DNA from: Oleiagrimonas soli
Lineage (GTDB): Bacteria; Pseudomonadota; Gammaproteobacteria; Xanthomonadales; Rhodanobacteraceae
Direction: 5' to 3'
Assembly (NCBI RefSeq): GCF_000761445.1
Contig: NZ_KN196470.1
Location: forward strand, 1,720,823-1,784,822
DNA length: 64,000 nt
Shown here: positions 9,037 through 18,271 of the stretch, in pieces
Layout of the letters: every line of letters starts with the position of its first letter
Numbering within the stretch: position 1 is the first letter of the stretch
Notes under the pieces: model-generated
Database searches by the model: none
What the model saw: the letters and a program-made list of their open reading frames with translations, nothing else
Told to the model about the DNA's origin: nothing
Made by a program: the position numbers and the translations under genes

Positions 9037-11142
9037 GTGGCGAAAGTAACCAAGTCATTCCAGTACGGTAAGCATGAAGTCACACTGGAGACGGGCGAAA
9101 TCGCCCGTCAGGCATCCGGTGCGGTCCTGGTCAAGATGGGCGGCACCGAGGTGCTGGTCGCGGCGGTCGCCGCCAAGACCCAGCGCGAAGGGCAGAGCTT
9201 CTTCCCGCTGACCGTCGACTACATGGAGAAGTTCTATTCCGCCGGTCGCATCCCCGGTGGCTTCTTCAAGCGCGAAGGTCGCCTGACCGAGAAAGAGACG
9301 CTGACCTCGCGTCTGATCGATCGTCCGATCCGTCCGCTGTTCCCCGAAGGCTTCAAGAACGAAGTGCAGATCGTCGCCACCGTGGTCTCGATGGACCCGG
9401 AGATCGACGGCGACATCCCGGCCATGATCGGCGCTTCCGCGGCGCTGTCGCTGTCCGGCGCGCCGTTCAAGGGCCCCATCGGCGCCGCTCGCGTCGGTTA
9501 CGTCAACGGCGAGTACGTGCTGAATCCGAGCGCCTCCGAGCTGGTCGATTCCGACCTCGATCTGGTCGTCGCCGGCACCAGCAATGCCGTGCTGATGGTG
9601 GAGTCCGAGGCCAAGCTGCTCAGCGAGGACGTGATGCTGGGCGCGGTGGTCTTCGGTCACCAGCAGATGCAGACCGCGATCCGCGCGATTGCCGAACTGG
9701 CCACCGAGGCCGGCAAGCCGTCCTGGGACTGGGAAGCGCCGTCGCGTGACCAGGCGCTGGTCGACGCCATCAAGAACGCCGTCGGCAGCCGTCTGGACGA
9801 AGCCTTCCAGGTGCACGACAAGCTGCAGCGTCGCGACGCCATCGCCGCCATCAAGGCGGACGTCATGGAGTCGCTGGCCGAGCAGGCCGAGAGCCACGGT
9901 TGGAGCGCGGAAGCGCTGGCCGGCGAGTTCGGCGAACTCGAGTACCAGACCATGCGCGGCAGCGTGCTGAAGACCAAGGTGCGCATCGACGGCCGCAATC
10001 TGGATGACGTGCGTCCGATCACCGTTCGTGCCGGCGTGCTGCCGCGTGCCCACGGTTCGGCGCTGTTCACCCGCGGCGAGACGCAGGCGCTGGTCGCCAT
10101 CACCCTGGGCACCGCGCGTGATGCGCAGATCATCGACGCGCCGGCCGGCGAGTCGAAGGATCCGTTCCTGTTCCACTACAACTTCCCGCCGTATTCGGTG
10201 GGCGAGTGCGGCCGCATGATGGGTCCGAAGCGCCGCGAGATCGGCCACGGCCGTCTGGCCAAGCGCGGCGTGCAGGCCGTCAAGCCGAGCATGGAAGAGT
10301 TCCCGTACGTGGTTCGCGTGGTCTCCGAGATCACCGAGTCCAACGGTTCCTCGTCGATGGCGTCGGTGTGCGGCTCCTCGCTGGCCATGATGGACGCGGG
10401 CGTGCCGTTGAAGGCGCCGGTCGCGGGCATCGCGATGGGTCTGGTGAAGGAAGGCAACGACTTCGTCGTGCTGTCGGACATCCTCGGCGACGAGGATCAT
10501 CTGGGCGACATGGACTTCAAGGTCGCCGGCACCTCCGAGGGCGTGTCCGCCCTGCAGATGGACATCAAGATCGACGGCATCACCGAGGAAATCATGCGCA
10601 CCGCGCTGGCGCAGGCCAAGCAGGGCCGTCTGCACATCCTCGGCGAAATGGCCAAGGCGCTCGACACCCCGCGTGCCGAGATGAGCGAGTACGCTCCGCG
10701 TCTGCTGACCATCAAGATCCATCCGGACAAGATCCGCGAAGTCATCGGCAAGGGCGGCGCCACCATCCGCTCGATCACCGAAGAGACCGGCGCGACCATC
10801 GACATCAGCGACGACGGCACCGTGGTCATCGCTTCGGTCAATCGTCCCGCCGCCGATGCCGCGAAGAAGCGCATCGAGCAGATCGTGGCCGACGTCGAGC
10901 CGGGCCGCATCTACGAAGGCAAGGTCGCCAAGCTGATGGACTTCGGCGCGTTCGTGACGATCCTGCCGGGCAAGGACGGTCTGGTCCATGTCTCGCAGAT
11001 CTCCGAGGAGCGCGTGGAGAAGGTCTCCGACAAGCTGTCCGAGGGCGACATCGTCAAGGTCAAGGTGCTGGAAGTGGACAAGCAGGGCCGTATCCGCCTG
11101 TCCATGAAGGCCGTGACCGAGGACGAGAAGGCCACGTCGTAA
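9037..11142 (+). CDS. pnp: Polyribonucleotide nucleotidyltransferase (PNPase)
   Basis: A 701-residue 3'-to-5' phosphorolytic exoribonuclease of the degradosome. It has two RNase PH domains flanking an all-alpha linker (about 1-545), a KH domain (about 555-615, [20 protein letters not shown]) and an S1 domain (about 620-690, [18 protein letters not shown]). The start is GTG at 9037, six bases after a perfect AAGGAG. The family start [11 protein letters not shown] supports it. A strong terminator follows 27 bases after the stop. Confidence 0.98.
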   Translation: MAKVTKSFQYGKHEVTLETGEIARQASGAVLVKMGGTEVLVAAVAAKTQREGQSFFPLTVDYMEKFYSAGRIPGGFFKREGRLTEKETLTSRLIDRPIRPLFPEGFKNEVQIVATVVSMDPEIDGDIPAMIGASAALSLSGAPFKGPIGAARVGYVNGEYVLNPSASELVDSDLDLVVAGTSNAVLMVESEAKLLSEDVMLGAVVFGHQQMQTAIRAIAELATEAGKPSWDWEAPSRDQALVDAIKNAVGSRLDEAFQVHDKLQRRDAIAAIKADVMESLAEQAESHGWSAEALAGEFGELEYQTMRGSVLKTKVRIDGRNLDDVRPITVRAGVLPRAHGSALFTRGETQALVAITLGTARDAQIIDAPAGESKDPFLFHYNFPPYSVGECGRMMGPKRREIGHGRLAKRGVQAVKPSMEEFPYVVRVVSEITESNGSSSMASVCGSSLAMMDAGVPLKAPVAGIAMGLVKEGNDFVVLSDILGDEDHLGDMDFKVAGTSEGVSALQMDIKIDGITEEIMRTALAQAKQGRLHILGEMAKALDTPRAEMSEYAPRLLTIKIHPDKIREVIGKGGATIRSITEETGATIDISDDGTVVIASVNRPAADAAKKRIEQIVADVEPGRIYEGKVAKLMDFGAFVTILPGKDGLVHVSQISEERVEKVSDKLSEGDIVKVKVLEVDKQGRIRLSMKAVTEDEKATS

Positions 11143-11168
11143 TCCGACGCGTCCGTCTTTGAAAAACG

Positions 11169-11203
11169 AAAGCCCGGCATGTTCACGCATGCCGGGCTTT
11201 TTT
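11169..11203 (+). terminator. Intrinsic terminator of the rimP-pnp cluster
   Basis: A 10-bp stem GCCCGGCATG/CATGCCGGGC with loop TTCACG is flanked by A and T runs and ends in six T. It closes the ribosome/RNA-processing cluster. Confidence 0.92.
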
Positions 11204-11280
11204 GTTCTGCTGCGCGGCGAATGGCATGACGCGATGCATCGCTCCGCGCGATAATCGGTTTTTGCCTTTCAGGATCGCCA

Positions 11281-12300
11281 ATGACCGCTCTTGCCGACCA
11301 TGACAGTATCCGCGCCGTACAGTGGCGCGGCGATGTCCTGCGCCTCCTCGATCAGCGCCGGTTGCCGGCCGAGGAATCCTGGCTGGAATGCCGCACGGCG
11401 GCGCACGTGCGCGACGCCATCGCGGACCTGGTCGTGCGCGGCGCGCCGGCCATCGGCATCGCCGCGGCCTGGGGCGTGGTGCTGGCGGCGCAGACTGGCG
11501 AGGCGCTGACGCCGGTATTGGAACATCTGCGCGCCGCGCGACCCACCGCGGTGAACCTGATGTGGGCGCTGGACCGCATGCGCGCGCGCATCGAGGCCGG
11601 TGCGGACGCCGAGGCACTGCAACGTGAGGCGCAGGTGATCCAGGACGAGGACCTGGCCGCCAACCACCGCATGGGCGCCTTGGGCGCGGCCCTGATCGAT
11701 GCCGGTTCCGGCGTCCTGACGCATTGCAACACCGGCTCGCTGGCGACCGCGGGATACGGCACGGCACTGGGCGTGATCCGCGCCGGTGTCGCCGAGGGAC
11801 GCATCGAGCGCGTGTTCGCCGGCGAGACGCGGCCCTGGTTGCAGGGCGCGCGGCTGACGATGTGGGAACTGGTGCACGACGGCATTCCTGCGAAATTGAT
11901 CGCTGATTCGGCGGCAGCGCACCTGATGCGCAGCGGTCAGGTGCAGTGGGTCGTCATCGGCGCCGACCGCATTGCCGCCAACGGCGACGTCGCCAACAAG
12001 ATCGGCAGCTATCAACTCGCCATCGCCGCGCGCCATCACGGCGTGAAGTTCATGGTGGTGGCGCCGTCGACGACGGTGGACATGGCCACGCCGAGCGGCG
12101 AGGCCATCGAGATCGAAATGCGCGATCCCAACGAACTGCTGTCCATCGCCGGCGTACGCACGGTCATCGACGGCGCTTCGGCCTGGAATCCGGTGTTCGA
12201 TGTCACGCCGGCGTCGCTGATCGACGCCATCGTGACCGAGCGCGGCGTGATCGAGCGCCCCGACGCCGAGCGCATGCGCGCGATGTTCGATCCCTCGTGA
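11281..12300 (+). CDS. mtnA: S-methyl-5-thioribose-1-phosphate isomerase
   Basis: A 339-residue enzyme of the methionine salvage pathway that converts methylthioribose-1-phosphate to the ribulose form. Conserved blocks are [14 protein letters not shown] near residue 55, the catalytic cysteine Cys149 in [11 protein letters not shown], and Asp229 in [18 protein letters not shown]. No other mtn gene is in the window. A possible promoter lies at 11226-11255 (ATGACG, 18 bases, GATAAT). The stop overlaps the start of the next gene by four bases. mtnA close to gyrA is a familiar order in this lineage. Confidence 0.96.
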   Translation: MTALADHDSIRAVQWRGDVLRLLDQRRLPAEESWLECRTAAHVRDAIADLVVRGAPAIGIAAAWGVVLAAQTGEALTPVLEHLRAARPTAVNLMWALDRMRARIEAGADAEALQREAQVIQDEDLAANHRMGALGAALIDAGSGVLTHCNTGSLATAGYGTALGVIRAGVAEGRIERVFAGETRPWLQGARLTMWELVHDGIPAKLIADSAAAHLMRSGQVQWVVIGADRIAANGDVANKIGSYQLAIAARHHGVKFMVVAPSTTVDMATPSGEAIEIEMRDPNELLSIAGVRTVIDGASAWNPVFDVTPASLIDAIVTERGVIERPDAERMRAMFDPS

Positions 12301-12704
12301 AGCTGGCGCGCGAAGCGGCCCTGTTCGCGGTCGGCGGTGCGATCGGCTTCGTGATCGACGCCGGCATCGTGCAGATGCTGGTGCGTGGCGCGGGCTGGGA
12401 CCCGTATCTGGCGCGGATTCCCTCGTTCCTGGCCGCCGCCAGCGTCACCTGGTGGTGGAACCGTCGTTTCAGTTTCGCGCATCGTCGCGGCGACGACGCA
12501 CATCGCGAATGGCTGCGCTGGATGGCGGTGATGGCCGTCGGTGCGGTCATCAACTACGGCACTTACGCGCTGGTGCTGGCGTTCTCCGACACGGCTCGCG
12601 CATGGCCTGCGATGGGCGTCGCCGCGGGCTCCTGTGTGGCCGCCATCGCCAATTTCGCAGGGGCCCGCAAGCTGGTTTTTCGCGGCGCGAAACATGTTGT
12701 ATAA
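12297..12704 (+). CDS. GtrA-family small membrane protein
   Basis: A 135-residue protein with four predicted membrane helices matching the GtrA family (pattern [19 protein letters not shown] at the start and RKLVFR at the end). GtrA-like proteins are thought to flip or carry lipid-linked sugars across the inner membrane; the substrate here is unknown. The GTG start at 12297 overlaps the mtnA stop as GTGA, indicating translational coupling, but nothing links it functionally to methionine salvage or gyrase. The start is chosen from that overlap and from the family N-terminus. Confidence 0.85.
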   Translation: MKLAREAALFAVGGAIGFVIDAGIVQMLVRGAGWDPYLARIPSFLAAASVTWWWNRRFSFAHRRGDDAHREWLRWMAVMAVGAVINYGTYALVLAFSDTARAWPAMGVAAGSCVAAIANFAGARKLVFRGAKHVV

Positions 12705-12750
12705 ATCATTGATTTGAAAAGATTTTAAACGGGCGGGCAATGGGCCGATG

Positions 12751-12759
12751 TGGTATACT
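12751..12759 (+). promoter_or_regulatory. Extended -10 promoter of gyrA
   Basis: TGG followed by TATACT forms an extended -10 element (12751-12759). No good -35 hexamer stands at the right distance. The start would be near 12766, giving an 80-base leader. Confidence 0.55.
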
Positions 12760-12845
12760 AGGCGGGTTGTTCCCCGATGCGCGCATCGACGCGTTCCCGA
12801 GCCGTACACGGGGCCCCTAGCACGTCCAATTTCAGGGAAGCAGGA

Positions 12846-15503
12846 ATGGCAGAACTCGCCAAAGAAGTGATTCGCGTCAACATCGAAGACGAGATGCGTC
12901 AGAGCTATCTCGACTACGCCATGAGCGTGATCGTGGGCCGCGCCTTGCCCGACGCACGCGACGGTCTCAAGCCGGTGCATCGACGCGTGTTGTACGCGAT
13001 GAACGAACTCGGCAATGCCTGGAACAAGCCCTACAAGAAGTCGGCCCGCGTGGTCGGTGACGTGATCGGTAAGTACCATCCGCATGGCGATTCCTCGGTC
13101 TACGACGCCATCGTGCGCATGGCGCAGCCGTTCTCGCTGCGTTACATGCTGGTCGACGGTCAGGGCAACTTCGGTTCGGTCGACGGCGACAACGCCGCGG
13201 CCATGCGTTACACCGAAGTGCGCATGTCCAAGCTCACCCATGAGCTGCTGGCCGACATCGACAAGGAAACGGTCGACTTCGGCCCCAACTACGACGAGTC
13301 CGAGAACGAGCCGCTGGTGCTGCCGACCAAGGTGCCGGCGTTGCTGGTCAACGGTTCGGCGGGCATCGCGGTCGGCATGGCCACCAACATTCCGCCGCAC
13401 AATCTCAGCGAGACCATCGCCGCGACCATCGCGCTGATCGACGAGCCCGAGCTGGGCATCGACGAACTGATGCAGTACATCCCTGGACCGGATTTCCCGA
13501 CCGCCGGCATCATCAACGGCGCCGCCGGCATCGTGCAGGCCTACCGCACCGGCCGCGGCCGCATCCTGGTGCGCGCCAAGGCCGAGATCGAGACCGAGCC
13601 GAACGGCCGCGAGACCATCATCGTCACCGAGCTGCCGTATCAGGTGAATAAGGCGCGGCTGATCGAGAAGATCGCCGAGCTGGTCAAGGAAAAGAAGATC
13701 GAGGGCATCTCCGAACTGCGCGACGAATCCGACAAGGACGGCATGCGCGTGGTGATCGAGGTGCGCAAGGACGCCATGGGCGACGTCGTGCTGAACAACC
13801 TGTTCCAGCAGACCCAGCTGCAGGTGACCTTCGGCATCAACATGGTCGCGCTGCTGGACGGCCGTCCGCTGCTGCTGAACCTGAAGCAGGCGCTGGAAGC
13901 CTTCATCCGCCACCGCCGCGAAGTGGTCACGCGCCGCACCATCTTCGAGCTGCGCAAGGCGCGCGCCCGTGCGCACATCCTCGAAGGTCTGACCGTCGCG
14001 CTGGCCAACATCGACGAGATGATCGAGCTGATCAAGACGTCCGAGTCGCCGCAGATGGCGCGCGAGCGCATGCTTGCGCGGCGCTGGCAGCCCGGCCTGG
14101 TCAGCGCGCTGCTGGGCGCGGCCGGCGCCGAGGCGTCGCGTCCCGAAGACATGGATCCGCGCGATGGCCTGAAGGCGGACGGCTATCAGTTGTCCGAGAA
14201 GCAGGCTCAGGAAATCCTGGCCATGCGTCTGCATCGCCTGACCGGTCTGGAGCAGGAAAAGCTCAGCGACGAGTACCGCCAGCTGCTGGACGAAATTCGC
14301 GGCCTGATCGCCATCCTCGAGGACCCGGACAAGCTGCTTGGCGTGATCCGCGAGGAGCTGGAAGCCATCAAGAACGACTTTGGCGATGCACGCCGCACGC
14401 AGATTCAGCCGTCGCAGGAAGACCTCGACGTGCTGGACCTGATCGCGCCCGAGGACGTGGTGGTCACGCTGTCGCACACCGGCTACGTGAAGCGCCAGCC
14501 GGCCACGACCTACCGTTCGCAGAAGCGCGGCGGCAAGGGCCGTTCGGCTTCGGCGCTGAAGGACGAGGATTTCGTCGAGCAGCTGTGGGTGGTCAACACC
14601 CATGACACGCTGCTGACCTTCACCAGCACCGGCCGCGTGTACTGGCTCAAGGTGTACCAGATTCCCGAATCCGGCCCGCAGGCGCGCGGCAAGCCCATCG
14701 TCAATTTGCTGCCGCTGGCTGCGGACGAGTACGTCCAGGCCGTGCTGCCGGTGCGCGAATACGAAGAGGGGCGCTACGTGTTCTTCGCCACGCGCAACGG
14801 CACCGTCAAGAAGACGCCGTTGACCGAGTTCGCCTTCCAGCTGCAGAAAGGCAAGATCGCCATCAAGCTGGCCGACGACGACGCTTTGGTCGGCGCCGAG
14901 CTGACCAACGGCGACCGCGACGTGATGCTGTTCGCGTCCAACGGCAAGACGGTGCGTTTCGCCGAAGGCGAGGTCCGCTCGATGGGCCGTACCGCCGGCG
15001 GCGTGCGCGGCATGCGTCTGGCCGACGATGCCCGCGTGGTGTCGATGATCGTGGCCCGCGAGGGCGACATTCTCACCGCCACGGAACACGGCTACGGCAA
15101 GCGCACACCGCTGGACGACTTCCCGACCAAGGGTCGCGGCATCCAGGGCGTGCTCGGCATCAAGTGCTCGGATCGCAATGGCGAACTGGTGGCGGCCGTG
15201 CAGGTGACGGACGATCACGAGCTGATGCTGATCTCCAACCTCGGCACCCTGGTGCGTACGCGCGTGGCCGAGGTCTCGCAGCTGGGTCGCAATACCCAGG
15301 GCGTGACGCTGATCCGCCTGCCCAAGGACGAGCATCTGGTCGGCGTGGTGCGGCTGGAGGCAGAAGACGACGAAGGCGACGAACTGATCGAGGGTGAGGT
15401 GTCGGTTGCCGAGACCGACGTCCAGCCTTCCTCGGTCGACGAAGGCGAGGCCGATGCCGGTGAGGCCGGCGATGCCGAGGGAACGCCGCCGCAAGACGAC
15501 TGA
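12846..15503 (+). CDS. gyrA: DNA gyrase subunit A
   Basis: An 885-residue gyrase A subunit, which breaks and rejoins DNA to introduce negative supercoils with GyrB. The active-site tyrosine is Tyr122 ([10 protein letters not shown]). In the quinolone-resistance region the residues are Ser83 and Asp87 ([11 protein letters not shown]), the drug-sensitive state by E. coli numbering. The C-terminal beta-pinwheel carries the GyrA box QKRGGKG near residue 560, and the protein ends in a strongly acidic tail of about 35 residues. The ATG at 12846 follows GCAGGA and matches the family start; 23 upstream codons in frame are not used. Confidence 0.98.
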   Translation: MAELAKEVIRVNIEDEMRQSYLDYAMSVIVGRALPDARDGLKPVHRRVLYAMNELGNAWNKPYKKSARVVGDVIGKYHPHGDSSVYDAIVRMAQPFSLRYMLVDGQGNFGSVDGDNAAAMRYTEVRMSKLTHELLADIDKETVDFGPNYDESENEPLVLPTKVPALLVNGSAGIAVGMATNIPPHNLSETIAATIALIDEPELGIDELMQYIPGPDFPTAGIINGAAGIVQAYRTGRGRILVRAKAEIETEPNGRETIIVTELPYQVNKARLIEKIAELVKEKKIEGISELRDESDKDGMRVVIEVRKDAMGDVVLNNLFQQTQLQVTFGINMVALLDGRPLLLNLKQALEAFIRHRREVVTRRTIFELRKARARAHILEGLTVALANIDEMIELIKTSESPQMARERMLARRWQPGLVSALLGAAGAEASRPEDMDPRDGLKADGYQLSEKQAQEILAMRLHRLTGLEQEKLSDEYRQLLDEIRGLIAILEDPDKLLGVIREELEAIKNDFGDARRTQIQPSQEDLDVLDLIAPEDVVVTLSHTGYVKRQPATTYRSQKRGGKGRSASALKDEDFVEQLWVVNTHDTLLTFTSTGRVYWLKVYQIPESGPQARGKPIVNLLPLAADEYVQAVLPVREYEEGRYVFFATRNGTVKKTPLTEFAFQLQKGKIAIKLADDDALVGAELTNGDRDVMLFASNGKTVRFAEGEVRSMGRTAGGVRGMRLADDARVVSMIVAREGDILTATEHGYGKRTPLDDFPTKGRGIQGVLGIKCSDRNGELVAAVQVTDDHELMLISNLGTLVRTRVAEVSQLGRNTQGVTLIRLPKDEHLVGVVRLEAEDDEGDELIEGEVSVAETDVQPSSVDEGEADAGEAGDAEGTPPQDD

Positions 15504-15523
15504 TTGCCGTTTGAAGCCAAAAG

Positions 15524-15557
15524 AAAAAGCCGGTGGATCGAATCCACCGGCTTTTTT
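15524..15557. terminator. Bidirectional terminator between gyrA and the peroxiredoxin gene
   Basis: The stem AAGCCGGTGGAT/ATCCACCGGCTT with a 3-base loop is preceded by five A and followed by six T, so it can end transcripts from both sides. gyrA reads into it from the left and the peroxiredoxin gene from the right. Confidence 0.9.
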
Positions 15558-15588
15558 CATGGTGCGTATCGGCCGTGCGTGACCGAGG

Positions 15589-16074
15589 TCAGCGCGCGTC
15601 GAGCGCCTGCAGCATGGCCTCGGCGCTGGAGACCCGGAATTCGCCCGGCGCTTCCACCTGCAGGATTTTGACCGTGCCGTCCTCGGCGTACAGGGCGAAA
15701 CGCTGCGAGCGCAGGCCCATGCCGAAGCCGCTGCCGTCCAGTTCCAGGCCCAGCGCGCGGGTCAGGTCGGCATTGCCGTCGGCCAGCATGACGAGGTCGT
15801 CCGGCACGTCCTGCGCGCGTGCCCAGGCGTCCATCACGAAGGCGTCATTGACCGCCATGCAGGCGACCTCGACGCCGCGCTCGCGGAACTGCGCCATGTG
15901 CTGGATGAAGCCGGGCAGGTGCTGTTCCGAACAGGTGGGCGTGAACGCGCCGGGTACCGCGAACAGGACGACTTTGCGGTCGTCGAAAAGCTCCTCGCTG
16001 GTGACGACGTCGACGCCGTCGCGGATGCGGGTCAGGGTGGCGTGGGGGATGCGTTCTCCGACGCGGATGGTCAT
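15589..16074 (-). CDS. Peroxiredoxin of the Prx5/AhpC-TSA class
   Basis: A 161-residue thiol peroxidase that reduces hydrogen peroxide and organic peroxides. The peroxidatic cysteine is Cys48 in PGAFTPTCSEQHLPGF, the signature of the Prx5 group. A second cysteine, Cys72 (EVACMAVND), is present; whether it is a resolving cysteine is not clear. There is no fused glutaredoxin domain, so an external reductant is needed. The ATG at 16074 follows GGAGA; the open frame extends 44 codons further but lacks support. It is divergent from hsp20, suggesting a stress-related neighbourhood. Confidence 0.93.
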   Translation of the reverse strand: MTIRVGERIPHATLTRIRDGVDVVTSEELFDDRKVVLFAVPGAFTPTCSEQHLPGFIQHMAQFRERGVEVACMAVNDAFVMDAWARAQDVPDDLVMLADGNADLTRALGLELDGSGFGMGLRSQRFALYAEDGTVKILQVEAPGEFRVSSAEAMLQALDAR

Positions 16075-16150
16075 GCGGGAATCTCCTGGCGGGGCCGTAC
16101 GGCCCGGGCGGACAGCCGCCGAGCGGGCGGCCGACGATGAAATAAAGCCA

Positions 16151-16178
16151 CTTGAAAGCGGTGCGTAGGCACCCATTT
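16151..16178 (+). promoter_or_regulatory. Sigma-32 (heat shock) promoter of hsp20
   Basis: CTTGAAA (16151-16157) and ACCCATTT (16171-16178), 13 bases apart, match the RpoH consensus CTTGAAA-N(13-14)-CCCCATNT with one mismatch. A GCGGGC/GCCCGC hairpin (16189-16204) lies in the predicted 5' leader before the AAGGAG site. Confidence 0.85.
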
Positions 16179-16226
16179 TTGCAGACAAGCGGGCATCGGC
16201 CCGCACCGCATCAAGGAGACATCGAC

Positions 16227-16679
16227 ATGAGTATCACCCGTTACCATCCGTGGAACAATCCGGGCGGCCTGCACAAGGATTTCAAGCAGATGCTGGAGCG
16301 TTACTTCGGCGAAGAGAGCGGCGACCAGTCCGACGTGGTCACCAGCCAGTGGACCCCGCGCGTGGACATCCGCGAGGAGAAGGATGGCTTCGTGATCTTT
16401 GCCGACATTCCCGGCGTCGATCCGAAGGACATCGAGATCAGCATGGACAAGGGCATCCTCTCGATCCGCGGCGAACGCAGCAACGAGAGCCGCAACGAGG
16501 ACGATAAGTACACCCGCGTGGAGCGTTCGCACGGTGTGTTTTACCGTCGTTTCGCGCTGCCGGACAGCGCCGACGCCGAGGGAGTCAGCGCCAAGGGCCG
16601 CCATGGGGTGCTGGAAATCCGCATTCCGAAGAAGCCCGAAAGCACGCCGCGCCGCATCAACATCGAGGCAGGCGAGTAA
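16227..16679 (+). CDS. Small heat shock protein, Hsp20 family
   Basis: A 150-residue alpha-crystallin-type chaperone that holds unfolded proteins. The alpha-crystallin domain spans about residues 40-140: WTPRVDIREEKDGFVIFADI, the VERSHGVFYRRFALP block and the GVLEIRIPK end. The ATG at 16227 follows AAGGAG at 8 bases. The near-consensus sigma-32 promoter upstream indicates heat induction. It is followed 104 bases later by a DnaJ-like gene, so both may respond to misfolding. Confidence 0.95.
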   Translation: MSITRYHPWNNPGGLHKDFKQMLERYFGEESGDQSDVVTSQWTPRVDIREEKDGFVIFADIPGVDPKDIEISMDKGILSIRGERSNESRNEDDKYTRVERSHGVFYRRFALPDSADAEGVSAKGRHGVLEIRIPKKPESTPRRINIEAGE

Positions 16680-16704
16680 ACTGCGGACGGTCCGTGTCAC
16701 GCAG

Positions 16705-16763
16705 CCCTGCGCGTCGCATCGTCGACGCGCAGGGACGGTTTCGCGGCACGGGTATCCGTGCCG
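16705..16763 (+). repeat. Two strong stem-loops between hsp20 and the dnaJ-like gene
   Basis: CCCTGCGCGTCG/CGACGCGCAGGG (16705-16716, 16723-16734) forms a 12-bp stem; CGGCACGG/CCGTGCCG (16744-16751, 16756-16763) forms an 8-bp stem with a 4-base loop about 10 bases before the GAGGA ribosome binding site. Neither ends in T. They may attenuate or process the shared transcript. Confidence 0.55.
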
Positions 16764-16783
16764 TGTTCGTTTGAGGAACCCCG

Positions 16784-17683
16784 ATGGAGTTCAAGGATTA
16801 CTACGACATCCTGGGCGTCGACAGTTCGGCCAGCGATGCCGACATTCGCAACGCCTACCGCAAGCTCGCGCGCAAGTACCATCCGGATCGCAACAAGGAG
16901 CCGGAAGCCGAGGAGAAGTTCAAGGCGGTCAACGAGGCGCACGAGGTCCTGAAGGACAAGCAGAAACGCGCGTCCTACGACCAGTTGCGCGCGGGTGGCT
17001 ATCGCGGCGGCGATTCGTTCCAGCCGCCGCCGGGTTGGGGCCAGGGCGGCGGCGCGCAGTTCGATTTCGGCGGCGGCGATTTCAGCGACTTCTTCGAGTC
17101 GCTGTTCGGTCGCGGCGCGGCGCGCCAGGGCGGTGCGTATCAGCAGCGCCCGATGCGCGGCCGTGACGTACAGGCGCACATCGACATCGATTTGCGCACG
17201 GCCTATGCCGGCGGCAGCACGCGCGTCAGTCTGCATGACGGCGCGGGCGGCGAGCGCGTGCTGGAGGTGAAGATTCCGGCTGGCATCCAGTCGGGCAAGG
17301 TGATCCGCCTGAGCGGGCAGGGCCATCCCGGCGCGGCCGGCGGTCCTTCCGGCGACCTGATGCTGGAGGTCGGCATCCGTCCCGACCCGGTGTTCCGGCT
17401 CGACGGTCGTCATGTCGCCAGCACGCTGGCGGTGACGCCGTGGGAAGCCGCGCTGGGCGCCAAGGTGCCGGTGCCGACGCTGGGTGGCATCGTGGATCTG
17501 CAGATTCCCGCAGGCTCGCAGAGCGGTCGCAAGCTGCGCCTGAAGGGGCGCGGTCTGCCGGGCAACCCCGCCGGCGATCAGCTGGTCACGCTGGAAATCC
17601 ACGCGCCACCGGCCGACAGCGACGACGACAAAGCGGCCTACGCGGCCTTTCGCGAGGCGTTCCCGGATTACGATCCGCGCTGA
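16784..17683 (+). CDS. cbpA: DnaJ/CbpA-type co-chaperone without zinc finger
   Basis: A 299-residue Hsp40 of the CbpA type. The J domain is at the N-terminus with the HPD motif at residues 33-35 (KYHPDRN), followed by a Gly/Phe-rich linker (about 70-125) and two C-terminal substrate-binding beta domains (about 125-290). There is no CxxCxGxG zinc finger, which separates it from true DnaJ. It stimulates DnaK and, in E. coli, CbpA also binds curved DNA. Start ATG at 16784 after GAGGA. It lies behind hsp20 and ahead of a bidirectional terminator. Confidence 0.92.
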   Translation: MEFKDYYDILGVDSSASDADIRNAYRKLARKYHPDRNKEPEAEEKFKAVNEAHEVLKDKQKRASYDQLRAGGYRGGDSFQPPPGWGQGGGAQFDFGGGDFSDFFESLFGRGAARQGGAYQQRPMRGRDVQAHIDIDLRTAYAGGSTRVSLHDGAGGERVLEVKIPAGIQSGKVIRLSGQGHPGAAGGPSGDLMLEVGIRPDPVFRLDGRHVASTLAVTPWEAALGAKVPVPTLGGIVDLQIPAGSQSGRKLRLKGRGLPGNPAGDQLVTLEIHAPPADSDDDKAAYAAFREAFPDYDPR

Positions 17684-17702
17684 ACAATCCGCTCAAGGGC
17701 AC

Positions 17703-17734
17703 AAAAAAACGGAGCCGTTCGACTCCGCTTTTTT
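17703..17734. terminator. Bidirectional terminator between cbpA and pilH
   Basis: The core stem CGGAG/CTCCG (17710-17714, 17723-17727) is flanked by seven A on the left and six T on the right, so it works in both directions for these convergent genes. Confidence 0.75.
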
Positions 17735-17762
17735 GTGATCGAACGCGGCACGCGTACGGGCG

Positions 17763-18128
17763 TCAGCCCGTCAGCAGTTCCTGGATCGTCTTGGACAACT
17801 CGCCCTCGTTGATCGGCTTGGTCACATAACCCTTGGCGCCCTGGCGCATGCCCCAGACGCGATCGGTGTCCTGGTTCTTGGTGGTGACCAGAACGATCGG
17901 AATATGCGAGGTTTCCTCGTCCTTGCTGATGGTACGCGTGGCCTGGAAACCATTGAGGTTCGGCATCACCACGTCCATCAGGATCAGGTCCGGCTTTTCG
18001 CGCTTCGCGGCCTCGACGCCGGCGGCGCCGTCTTCGGCGGTCATGGCCTCGTGGCCGAGCTGTTCGACGATCCGCTTGATGCCCAGCAACTGCGACGGCG
18101 AGTCGTCAACGATCAGAATGCGCGCCAT
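17763..18128 (-). CDS. pilH: Single-domain response regulator, PilH-like
   Basis: A 121-residue CheY-fold receiver with no output domain. Asp8/Asp9 form the acidic pocket, Asp52 (LILMDVVMP) is the phosphorylation site, and the conserved Lys is in YVTKPI. The MARILIVDDSP start and the MPNLNGFQATR and WGMRQGA segments resemble PilH, which tunes type IV pilus retraction with PilG and the Chp kinase. Here it stands alone, without pilG, pilI or pilJ next to it, so the PilH role is inferred from sequence only. It has its own promoter at 18177-18205. Confidence 0.85.
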   Translation of the reverse strand: MARILIVDDSPSQLLGIKRIVEQLGHEAMTAEDGAAGVEAAKREKPDLILMDVVMPNLNGFQATRTISKDEETSHIPIVLVTTKNQDTDRVWGMRQGAKGYVTKPINEGELSKTIQELLTG

Positions 18129-18176
18129 GTAGGATTCCCCAATGCTGCGTGTGTTGAAGTGAAAACGATACGGTTC

Positions 18177-18205
18177 ATTCTACGTCCCTCGCGGGTTCCG
18201 GCCAA
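18177..18205 (-). promoter_or_regulatory. Sigma-70 promoter of pilH
   Basis: Read on the minus strand, TTGGCC (18205-18200) and TAGAAT (18182-18177) are separated by 17 bases. The start would lie about 40 bases upstream of the pilH ATG. Confidence 0.65.
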
Positions 18206-18271
18206 GCTAAAAGTGGGACCAGAAAAGGGATGTATATTGAATGTGTTGTGATGCCAAGTTGATGTGAAATA

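Noticed and set aside
12036-15560. A 1174-codon open frame on the minus strand
   Set aside because: It is the antisense shadow of gyrA; GC-rich third positions keep that frame open. The translation is low-complexity His/Asp/Leu-rich and matches no family.
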